A stretch of 64,000 bases of DNA from positions 248,001 through 312,000 of the forward strand of contig JADZBE010000007.1 of NCBI GenBank assembly GCA_020852275.1. Reading direction: 5' to 3'. Below the pieces are notes generated by a model. The model ran no database searches. It had not been told where the DNA came from and saw only the letters and a program-made list of their open reading frames with translations. The position numbers and the translations under genes were made by a program. This DNA is from Phycisphaerales bacterium (GTDB lineage: Bacteria > Planctomycetota > Phycisphaerae > UBA1845). Below, piece after piece: positions 55,101 to 62,741 of the stretch. Each line of letters begins with the position of its first letter. Within the stretch, counting starts at the first letter, position 1.

Positions 55101-55307
55101 TCACGAGAGGGATATGGGTTCTTCAGCCAGGACTTGCTCCAAGGTCGCCCATCCGTCCTTGATGGCCATGCAAGCCCGCAGGACATGCAATTCGAACAGC
55201 ATATCATCCCTGGGAAACTCACGACGGACGCTTTCCACAATCCGCTGCAAGTCATGCGTTTCGATGCCTGCCTGTTTTGCGGCTTCGGTGTAATCAAAAT
55301 AATTCAT
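55101..55307 (-). CDS. 68-aa PIN-associated protein, candidate antitoxin
   Basis: A 68-aa acidic helical protein (YTEAAKQAGIETHDLQRIVE, then VRREFPRDDMLFELHVLRAC). Proteins with the (V/E)RxEFPxDxMxFELHVLR pattern commonly accompany PIN-domain genes. It starts 12 bases after the PIN stop and ends 18 bases before the protease start, the middle gene of a compact three-gene unit. The antitoxin role is inferred. Confidence 0.75.
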   Translation of the reverse strand: MNYFDYTEAAKQAGIETHDLQRIVESVRREFPRDDMLFELHVLRACMAIKDGWATLEQVLAEEPISLS

Positions 55308-55319
55308 GTCCAGGCACTC

Positions 55320-55769
55320 CTAAACCTCGGGTGGCGCCACAATCTCAACCGTCGGCAGTCCGAGAGAAACATTCACCTGCTGCACCTTTGCCCGCCGAAG
55401 ACGGTTAACAAGATGTCTAAAATTCCACGACACCAACACATCCTGCCGCGTCAGCACGGCCACGGCTACGTGCAACGCATCATTCACGTCACGGGGTGAA
55501 AACACCTCCTCTTCAACATATCGTCGAGCGAGCTCGATCGCGCTGGTCGACACAGGATGCAAGCTGATCCCGCCAAGCAATGCCAGAAGACGGCTTCGCT
55601 TCGTCGGGTCGGGCGTGCCGGAGAGCTCTCGTTCCGCAAGTTCCGACGAGGATAACTCAAACGACTTCCGCCGGGTCATGAACTCGTGCGTTTGCTGACG
55701 GCGATCCGGCATCCGTTCGTCGTCGTAAGCGCTGAATACGGAAGTATCCAAGTAGATTCGCAGTTTCAC
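55320..55769 (-). CDS. PIN-domain protein, VapC-like candidate toxin
   Basis: A 149-aa PIN domain with LRIYLDTSVFSAY (first Asp), SSSELAERELSG (acidic site), SPRDVNDALHVAVAVL (third acid) and VSWNFRHLVNRLRRAKVQQV, the same subfamily as the toxin at 11563-12039. GTG start at 55769. First gene of the PIN / 68-aa / protease unit. Confidence 0.85.
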   Translation of the reverse strand: MKLRIYLDTSVFSAYDDERMPDRRQQTHEFMTRRKSFELSSSELAERELSGTPDPTKRSRLLALLGGISLHPVSTSAIELARRYVEEEVFSPRDVNDALHVAVAVLTRQDVLVSWNFRHLVNRLRRAKVQQVNVSLGLPTVEIVAPPEV

Positions 55770-55828
55770 GCCGGTCCCCCGCCCATTGTACCTATGTCCG
55801 CATCGGGTTGAGAGGTGTTATTGCAGCC

Positions 55829-57103
55829 TCAAAACGCCCCGTGCCCGGTGATCTCGCGCCCAACGATGAGCTGGTGGATCGACTCCGTCCCTTCATACGT
55901 AATCACGCTTTCCAGGTTCAGCGCGTGGCGGATCGGGCAGCATTCGATGCTGATCCCCCCGGCGCCGAGGAGGTCGCGGGCGTCGCGGGCGATGTCGAGT
56001 CCCATGCGGACGCAGTGCCACTTGGCCAGCGACACCTGCGAATGGTGCATTTTGCCGGCGTCCTTGAGCCGTCCCAGTTGGAGGCAGAGGAACTGCGACG
56101 CGGTGATCTGCCGGGCCATTTCCGCCAGGCGCACCTGGACGATCTGCTTGCGATCCAAGGTCGTGCCGAAGAGGACGCGCTGGCGGGCGAACTCGAGCAC
56201 CTCGCGGTAGCACGCCATGGCCGCGCCGATGCCTCCCCAAGCGATGCCGTAGCGCGCCTGCGTCAGGCACCCCAGCGGCGCGCCCAGACCTTCCGCCTTG
56301 GGCAGGCGGTTGGCATCGGGCACTTTCACGTTGTCGAAGAACAGCTCGCTGGTGATGGACGCGCGGAGCGAGAACTTGTGCGGGATGTCGCGCGTGGTGT
56401 AGCCGGGCATTCCCTTTTCGACGATGAAACCGCGGATGACGCCGCCGCCCTGCGGAGCGCGGACTTCCGGTCCACTGGATCCCGCTCCCTTACGGTCGAG
56501 GCTCGGATCGCTTCCCGCTCCCTTCCGGTCGCGGCTCGGATCGGATTCCCCGTCGTCGGTCACCGCCCAGACGATGGCCAGGTCGGCGATGCCGCCGTTG
56601 GTGATCCACATCTTGGCGCCATTGATGACCCAGTCGCCGCCTTTCTTCACCGCGCGCGTCTTCATCGCGCCCGGGTCGCTGCCGCCGTCCGGCTCGGTCA
56701 GACCGAAGCAGCCGATCTTGCGACCCTTGGCCATGTCCGGCAGCCAGCGCTGCTTCTGCTCCGTCGAGCCGTAAGCGTGAATCGGGTACATGCACAGCCC
56801 CGACTGCACGGAGGCGAAGCTGCGCACGCCGCTGTCGCCGCGCTCCAGCTCCTGCATGATCAGACCATAGCAGACGTTGTTCAGCCCCGCGCAGCCGTAA
56901 TCCTGAAAGGTGGGACCGAACAGCCCCATCTCGGCCATTTCGGGCACGAGTTCCATCGGGAAGCGCTCCTTCTCGAAGCACTCGCCGATGATGGGCAGCA
57001 CGCGGTCGTCCACCCATCGGGCGACGGTGTCGCGCACCTGGCGCTCGTCTTCGCTGAGGCAGGAATCGAACTCGAAGAAATCGGGCAATCGGGTATCGGG
57101 CAT
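55829..57103 (-). CDS. Acyl-CoA dehydrogenase, glutaryl-CoA dehydrogenase-like
   Basis: A 424-aa FAD-dependent acyl-CoA dehydrogenase: SGVRSFASVQSGLCMYPIHA, GCFGLTEPDGGSDPGAM, MWITNGGIADLAIVWAV, HKFSLRASITSELFFDNVKV and the catalytic-base segment TYEGTESIHQLIVGREITG. These fit the glutaryl-CoA dehydrogenase branch (lysine/tryptophan or aromatic degradation). Two 11-residue units DPS(R/L)DRKGAGS are inserted in a surface loop between the beta-domain strands and derive from an intergenic repeat family. GGAGG lies 7 nt before the ATG. Expected cofactor and function are unaffected in the motifs seen. Confidence 0.92.
   Translation of the reverse strand: MPDTRLPDFFEFDSCLSEDERQVRDTVARWVDDRVLPIIGECFEKERFPMELVPEMAEMGLFGPTFQDYGCAGLNNVCYGLIMQELERGDSGVRSFASVQSGLCMYPIHAYGSTEQKQRWLPDMAKGRKIGCFGLTEPDGGSDPGAMKTRAVKKGGDWVINGAKMWITNGGIADLAIVWAVTDDGESDPSRDRKGAGSDPSLDRKGAGSSGPEVRAPQGGGVIRGFIVEKGMPGYTTRDIPHKFSLRASITSELFFDNVKVPDANRLPKAEGLGAPLGCLTQARYGIAWGGIGAAMACYREVLEFARQRVLFGTTLDRKQIVQVRLAEMARQITASQFLCLQLGRLKDAGKMHHSQVSLAKWHCVRMGLDIARDARDLLGAGGISIECCPIRHALNLESVITYEGTESIHQLIVGREITGHGAF
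56479..56543. repeat. Two 33-bp half units of the GAGCCGCG element inside the dehydrogenase gene
   Basis: Units begin CCCGCTCCCTTACGGTCGAG (56481) and CCCGCTCCCTTCCGGTCGCG (56514), period 33 bp, so 11 codons each. The complement is GAGCCGCGACCGTAAGGGAG as at 48906 and 42386. Frame is preserved. Confidence 0.8.
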
Positions 57104-57597
57104 GGGTGATCCTCCACTTCTTCATGCACGGGTTGTCAGAATGTCGCACTGCACGGCTCGCTCCGGCGCCTCCGAACGCGCGGAGTCGACGCACAGGCGG
57201 TTGAACGGAATTGTAAGGGATGTTTCCCGAAGCTGCACGAGCGAACCTGGGTCGGCGCGCGGGAATTCGGACACACCTGCCTTGGCGCGGGCGTGGCCTG
57301 TCAGCTTGGCATCCCATGTGTGTACTGCGACAGGACGATCTTGGGCCAGGGCGCGCCTCGCCCGGAGGGCGCGCGGGGCCTTCGTTCGCCCTCCGGGCAA
57401 TGAGAAGAGGAGGTGGACCCTCTCCAGCGGCTTGAAGCCCCTGGCAACCCCCGTGCGCCCTGCGGGCGAACAGCAGATGGCAGAATCTACGGCCAGACGC
57501 CTTGGCGCTTCGTTGGCCAGATCCGCTTGAACAGGCCACAACGCGGTTTATCATGCGCATCCGCTGCGTGGAATCCCTGCGAACAAGGAGGTGTCGA
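57104..57597. other. Divergent spacer, about 490 bases
   Basis: No gene recognised. It contains GCCCGGAGGGCG (about 57359) with its perfect 12-bp complement CGCCCTCCGGGC about 20 bases on, and a GTGCGCCCTGCGGGCG palindrome near 57450. The ribosome-binding site AAGGAGGTG of dacB is at 57585-57593. Confidence 0.5.
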
Positions 57598-59043
57598 ATG
57601 GGGTGGCCGGGCTTGTTGCTGATCGGTTTTCTGCCTGCCGTTGCTGCTCCTGCCGAGGAGAAATTGCCCGAGGCATCGCTCGCAGCGCAGCTTGAGTCGA
57701 TGCTCACGAAGCTGCCGCACCCCTCCGCGCAGGCCGCCGCCTGTGTGATCGACCCCCGCACCGGGAAGGTCATCTTCGAGTTCCGCGCGGACCAACCCAT
57801 GCTGCCCGCCAGCGCGAACAAGGTGTTCGTCATGGCTGCCGCGCTGGAGGACCTGGGACCGGACTTCGTGTTCGAGACGCTGCTGGGGGTGAATGGAGGC
57901 GACCTGTTCGTGGTGGGGGGGGGAGATCCGGGGTTCGGCGATCCGCGGCTGTGCGAGGCTCGCGGGGAGGATGTGACGGCGCCGTTCGTCGAGTGGGCGC
58001 GGAGGCTGAAGGAGCGCGGGTTGACGTCGATCCCCGGGCGGCTCGTGCTGGATGATTTCGTTTTTGAGGACCGTTCGCTGCATGCGACGTGGACGCCGGA
58101 CCTGGGGCATTGGTATGCGGCGCCCGTGACGGGACTGTGCATTAACGACAACTGCATCAACCTGACAGTCTGGTCCACGGACGGCGGGGCCGTGGCGTGG
58201 TCGAGCGTGCCGGCCGCGCCCCATGCCGTGCAGGTCATCAGTCAGTGCCTCGCGGGAGCCAAAGGGAGCCCATCGCTCCACGCGGACCCCTACAAGCCGA
58301 TGTTCCGCCTGAGCGGGACCGCGTCTTCGAAGGTCTCCCTGGAAGCGCCGCACGCGCAGCCGGTCGTGCTGTTCGGGGACGCGCTCCGCACGGTGCTGGA
58401 GCGGGAGGGCGTGACGCTGAAAGGGGAGGTGGTTCGCGCGCGGGTCCGCCGCTTGGACGGGTCGCTGCCGCCGGAGGCGCAGGTCATCGCGGTCCATCGC
58501 ACGCCGATGCGCGGCGTGATGGGTCGCATCGGGCGCAACAGCCAGAACCTCTTTGCCGAGTGCCTGCTGAAGCACGTCGGGCTGCGTGCCCAGCAGCGCG
58601 CCGGCGCGGCGGACGCTCGTGGCGGATGGGAGAATGGCGCGCGGGCGGTGATCGACGCGCTGCGGCGCAACGGCGTGGACGTCGCTTCGCTGAACATCGC
58701 CGACGGATCGGGTCTGAGCCGTGCGAACCGCTGCACGGCGCGGCAGCTTGCCGCGACGCTCTCGTGGATGCAGCGCAGCCCGCGCGGCGCTTTGCTGCGC
58801 GAGTCGCTCTCCGAGCCGGGCGAGGACGGGTCGCTTAAGAGCATGTCGAAGGATCTCGCCGATCGCGTGCAGGCCAAGACGGGCACGATGAACGGGATAC
58901 GCGCGCTGGCGGGTTATGTGAAGACGCAGTCGGGGAGCGATTATGTCTTCGCGATTCTGTTCAACGACTACCCCGGCGGCAGCGCGCCGTACAAGGAGAT
59001 CCAGACGCGATTCTGCAGGACGCTCGTCGAGCGGCTTCCATGA
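57598..59043 (+). CDS. dacB: D-alanyl-D-alanine carboxypeptidase/endopeptidase (S13, PBP4)
   Basis: A 481-aa exported penicillin-binding protein of the DacB family. Signal peptide (WPGLLLIGFLPAVAAPAEE). The nucleophile SxxK motif is SANK in LPASANKVFVMAAALEDLG. SxN is SQN in GRNSQNLFAECLLKH, and KTG is in QAKTGTMNGIRALAG. It trims peptidoglycan stem peptides or cross-links in the periplasm. ATG 57598 follows a full AAGGAGGTG; an upstream ATG (57553) would add a basic stretch ahead of the signal peptide. An active dacB indicates a peptidoglycan wall. Confidence 0.94.
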   Translation: MGWPGLLLIGFLPAVAAPAEEKLPEASLAAQLESMLTKLPHPSAQAAACVIDPRTGKVIFEFRADQPMLPASANKVFVMAAALEDLGPDFVFETLLGVNGGDLFVVGGGDPGFGDPRLCEARGEDVTAPFVEWARRLKERGLTSIPGRLVLDDFVFEDRSLHATWTPDLGHWYAAPVTGLCINDNCINLTVWSTDGGAVAWSSVPAAPHAVQVISQCLAGAKGSPSLHADPYKPMFRLSGTASSKVSLEAPHAQPVVLFGDALRTVLEREGVTLKGEVVRARVRRLDGSLPPEAQVIAVHRTPMRGVMGRIGRNSQNLFAECLLKHVGLRAQQRAGAADARGGWENGARAVIDALRRNGVDVASLNIADGSGLSRANRCTARQLAATLSWMQRSPRGALLRESLSEPGEDGSLKSMSKDLADRVQAKTGTMNGIRALAGYVKTQSGSDYVFAILFNDYPGGSAPYKEIQTRFCRTLVERLP

Positions 59044-59060
59044 CCGACGCCCGCCCATCC

Positions 59061-59136
59061 GAACCCGTAGCGCAAGCAAGGGTAGGCCGCAGGTGTGATC
59101 GGCACGGAACTGACGCCCTCGCCTGCGCTACGGGTT
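59061..59136. repeat. 76-bp element with 14-bp terminal inverted repeats
   Basis: GAACCCGTAGCGCA at the left end and its exact complement at the right, the same family as 28698-28771. It lies in the dacB-priA spacer. Confidence 0.75.
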
Positions 59137-59240
59137 CTAAACAGGGCACGAGCGCGCCGGCCAACGGTGGTGCGGCCCGACGCTGCTTCATGGCGGCTTG
59201 ACGCTTGTGGCTGGCCGCGCCATGCTCGCGGCGAACGGAC

Positions 59241-61781
59241 ATGCCAGAACCGCCGTCGCAACCCTCGCCTTCGTTCTCCTCCGGAGCGTCGCCTGAACTT
59301 GCGCCCTCCCTCATGCCAACTCGTGAATCCGCGCCGCCGCGTAAGTCCGCGCCGACTCGTGAATTCGCGCCGCCGCGCGAGCCCGCGTCCACTCCCGCAG
59401 CGCCTTCCTCCGGCCTGCTCTGGTCCGAGGAAGGCACGGAGCGGATCAGCCTGGTGGCCGAGGTCGCGCCGCTCATTCCCGTCCTCAAGACGTACACGTT
59501 TTCCGTTCCGTCGGACCTGCGCGCGAGCATCCAGCTCGGGCATCGCGTGATCGTGGGCCTTGGAAAGTCCGGGCGGCGCACGAAGGGTTTTGTCGTCGGG
59601 CTAAGCGAAAGGCCGTGGGACACTACGCTGCGACCGGTTGAGTCGCTGGTGGACGCGGAGTCGCGCCTCGCGCCGGATCTCATCGAACTGGGGCGGCGCA
59701 TCGCGGCGCACTACGTCTGCCCGATGGGGCTGACGCTGAAGGCGATGGTTCCGGAATCCGTTCGGCGTCAACGAGGGATGACGACGGTGCGCTATGCGCG
59801 GGCGCTGGCACCGCACGACGAGCGCCAGGATCAACCGCGCAGCGAGGGGGAAGGAGGGGAGGGCGCGCGGCCCGCGCGACGAAAACTCGGCGCGGCTGCG
59901 CTGGAGAAGCGAGAGCGCATTCTGGACGTCCTCGCACGCGCCGGCGGAGAATCCTCCGTGCGCTTCCTGCTGGCTGCATCGGGCTGCACGGCGACGATCC
60001 TCAAGGGCATGGCGCGCGACGGGCTGATTGAAATCACCGAGCGGCGCCAGGCGCAGGCCGGCGACGAGCTTTCGCAGCCGCGGATGCCGGATTTCACGCT
60101 AAGCGACGAGCAGCGCGCGGCGTTCGACGCGATACGCGAGCGCCTCGATGCCGCGCGGTTTTCCGTCACGCTGCTGCATGGCGTCAGTGGCAGCGGCAAG
60201 ACCGAGGTGTACATCCACGCGATCCGTCACGTGCTGGCGCAGGGGCGGCAGGCGATGCTCCTCGTGCCGGAGATCGTGCTGACCACGCAGCTCGTCGGGC
60301 GGCTTGCGGCGCGCTTTGATCGCGTGGCCGTCATGCACAGCGGACTGACCGAGTCGCAGCGTTCGATCGCCTGGCGGAGGGTCGAGTCCGGCGAAGCGAA
60401 CGTCGTCATCGGCACGCGCAGCGCCGTGTTCGCGCCGTGCGGCAGGCTCGGGCTGATCTGCGTCGATGAGGAGCAGGAGGACAGCTACAAGAACCTGCAA
60501 GCGCCGAGGTTTCACGTCCGCGACGTGGCGATCTTCCGCGCCCATCAGCTCGGCATCCCCGTGGTGCTCGGCTCAGCCACGCCGTCGCTGGAGACGTGGC
60601 ACAACTGCCTGACGCGAGCGGAGTACGCGCGCGTCGCGCTGCACAAGCGCGTCGCGGACCGGCCCATGCCGGTCGTGCACGTCGTGGACATGAACACCGA
60701 GCAGCAGGCCGTCGGAGGGGAGCGCGTCTTTTCGCGGCTGCTGGAACGCAAGCTCAAGGAAGCCCTCGAGCGCGGCGAGCAGGCGATCATCCTGCTGAAC
60801 CGGCGAGGTTATGCGACCCGGCTGTGGTGTCCGCAGTGCCGCCAGTCCGTGCAGTGTCCGCGCTGCAACCTCAGCCTCGTCGCGCACGAAGCCAAAGGGC
60901 AGGCCGTCTGTCATCACTGCTACGGGAGGCTCACGTTGCCGCGCGTCTGCCCGACGCTGGGCTGCGGCGTGCCGCTGCTGCGCATGGGCATGGGGACGCA
61001 GAAGGCCGAGGAAGCGCTCGCCGCTCACTTTCCGGCGGCGCGCGTCCGCCGCGTGGACAGCGACACGATGCACCATCGCGACCTGTATGTTCAACTGGTC
61101 AGCGACTTCGAGGCTCGCCGCGTCGATGTCCTCGTCGGCACGCAGATGATCGCCAAGGGGCTGGATTTTCCGCATGTTTCTCTGGTGGGCGTGCTGGCGG
61201 CGGAGAGCATCGCGGCCACGGCGGACTTTCGCAATCAGGAAAAGCTGTTCACGCTGCTGACGCAGGTCGCGGGACGGGCGGGGCGGGCGGAGGCGTCCGG
61301 TGAAGTTGTCATCCAGACCTCGCTGACCGACCTGCCCGCGCTGCGCCTGGCGCGGAACCACGATTATGAGGGGTTTGCGCAGCGGGAGCTGGCGCTGCGG
61401 CGGCATTTGGGCTATCCCCCGTTCCGCAGACTGGCGCGCCTCGTCATGACGCACGAACGCGAGGAGACGTGCCTGCAACGCGCGGAAGAGTTGGCCGCCG
61501 CGCTGCGCGGTTTCATCGTCAAGCTGAGCCGCTCGCGCCAAGCGCAGGGCGGCGAGCCGCCGGGCGATGGGATTTCAGACGCTTCGTTCTTCGCCGACGT
61601 ACTGGGACCGGCGCCCTGCACTCGTCCACGCCTGCGCGATCACTACCGATACGAACTCCTGCTCCGCGCCGGTCGTGCAGCGGATCAGCAGCAGATCCTC
61701 AGGGCCTTGCGCAGCGGCACGAAAGGGAGTGGCGGCGCGAAGGCCGTGATGCTCGATGTGGACCCAGTGGCATTCGACTGA
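59241..61781 (+). CDS. priA: Primosomal protein N', replication-restart helicase PriA
   Basis: An 846-aa PriA. The N-terminal 3'-DNA-binding domain starts about residue 70 (LIPVLKTYTFSVPSDL). The helicase has Walker A HGVSGSGKTEVYIHAI, DEEQ box CVDEEQEDSYK and GSATPSLETWHN. The zinc domain has CPQCRQSVQCPRCNLSLVAH and CHHCYGRL. GTQMIAKGLDFPHVSLVGVL and GRAGRAEASGEVVIQTS follow. An extra N-terminal 50 residues are Ser/Pro/Arg-rich (TRESAPPRKSAP, TREFAPPREPAS repeats). It restarts stalled replication forks. ATG 59241 starts that tail. Confidence 0.95.
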   Translation: MPEPPSQPSPSFSSGASPELAPSLMPTRESAPPRKSAPTREFAPPREPASTPAAPSSGLLWSEEGTERISLVAEVAPLIPVLKTYTFSVPSDLRASIQLGHRVIVGLGKSGRRTKGFVVGLSERPWDTTLRPVESLVDAESRLAPDLIELGRRIAAHYVCPMGLTLKAMVPESVRRQRGMTTVRYARALAPHDERQDQPRSEGEGGEGARPARRKLGAAALEKRERILDVLARAGGESSVRFLLAASGCTATILKGMARDGLIEITERRQAQAGDELSQPRMPDFTLSDEQRAAFDAIRERLDAARFSVTLLHGVSGSGKTEVYIHAIRHVLAQGRQAMLLVPEIVLTTQLVGRLAARFDRVAVMHSGLTESQRSIAWRRVESGEANVVIGTRSAVFAPCGRLGLICVDEEQEDSYKNLQAPRFHVRDVAIFRAHQLGIPVVLGSATPSLETWHNCLTRAEYARVALHKRVADRPMPVVHVVDMNTEQQAVGGERVFSRLLERKLKEALERGEQAIILLNRRGYATRLWCPQCRQSVQCPRCNLSLVAHEAKGQAVCHHCYGRLTLPRVCPTLGCGVPLLRMGMGTQKAEEALAAHFPAARVRRVDSDTMHHRDLYVQLVSDFEARRVDVLVGTQMIAKGLDFPHVSLVGVLAAESIAATADFRNQEKLFTLLTQVAGRAGRAEASGEVVIQTSLTDLPALRLARNHDYEGFAQRELALRRHLGYPPFRRLARLVMTHEREETCLQRAEELAAALRGFIVKLSRSRQAQGGEPPGDGISDASFFADVLGPAPCTRPRLRDHYRYELLLRAGRAADQQQILRALRSGTKGSGGAKAVMLDVDPVAFD

Positions 61782-62741
61782 TTAGCGGCGCGGGGAACGC
61801 GCAGATGTTCGCTGTCCCCGCAGCAGCGCCAGCCTGATCCCGGAAGAAACGTCAACCTGATCCCCGCAGGGGACCCATGAGAGTAGCCGCGGGCGCAGCC
61901 CACGGACTCTCGAGCGCGGGGAGACCCAACCCCGAAAGGGGTTGTACGTCTGCCGAGAATCCGACGCACGCTGGGGAACTGATGGTGCGACCCCTTCGGG
62001 GTCGAATCGCCGAAGGCTCGAATCCCGCGGGCTGTGCCCGCGGCTATTCACGTATCTCCCCTTCGGGGAACAGAACGATCGGCACCTTCGCAAATCGATC
62101 GATGCCTTCACCAATCGGTCGACACCTCCACGAATCGATCGACGCCCTGACCGATGTTCTCGGGCGTGCCGATCGTTGTGGATGCGCTTTCTTGAAGCCG
62201 GGACTGCGGTCCAATCTTGCTGAAGGCCGATCCCGATCGCTTCCCCGAAATCCTTGCTTGCATTCCTTACAGGGGCGGCCCGCCCAAAAGAATCGCCAGA
62301 CCCCCTTGCGGCTCGGGCCTGGAGGTGACTGCTTCCACCTCACCCTGCGAACTCGACGAAGGACCGGATGGGTTGAGGTTGGCCGATTCCGAACACACTG
62401 TGTCTGAACCCGCAAGTTCGGTGGGAAACCTCGGCTCTCGGACGGTCGCGGCTCAGTCACGCACCGGCGCCGGTGAAACGCCCGATAAGCTGGTCGGACA
62501 ATTCCCGACAAATCGCCAAAAGTCCCGCTTCGACCCTCCACCCACACGCGGTATCATTAGATGGAGTGATGTGCCGCACCGGGTTCTCCTCCTTGCAGGG
62601 CGCGCCTGCACGAGATCGGGTGTTGTCGCATTGCTTTGCCGCCGGGGGATTTTCGCGGCATGGGGAGTGGTCGTACGGCACCTTGCAGGAGCCTCATCAG
62701 GGGATGAGGGCGGGGCCGGGGGAACTTTCAGGAGGATGCAC
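61782..62741. other. Gene-free spacer of about 960 bases, repeat-rich
   Basis: No gene recognised on either strand. It contains paired GC-rich palindromes: AGCCGCGGGCGCAGCCCACGG (about 61881), CAACCCC-GAAA-GGGGTTG (about 61929), CGACCCC-TTC-GGGGTCG (about 61990-62006) and a CGCGGGCTGTGCCCGCG palindrome near 62027. AAATCGATCGATGCC-type direct repeats lie at 62094-62150. AGGAGG at 62729-62735 serves the protease gene. Confidence 0.55.

Noticed and set aside
61877-62407. 176-codon plus-strand frame after priA
   Set aside because: It crosses several GC-rich palindromes, has biased Arg/Gly/Pro composition and no similarity I recognise; treated as spacer.
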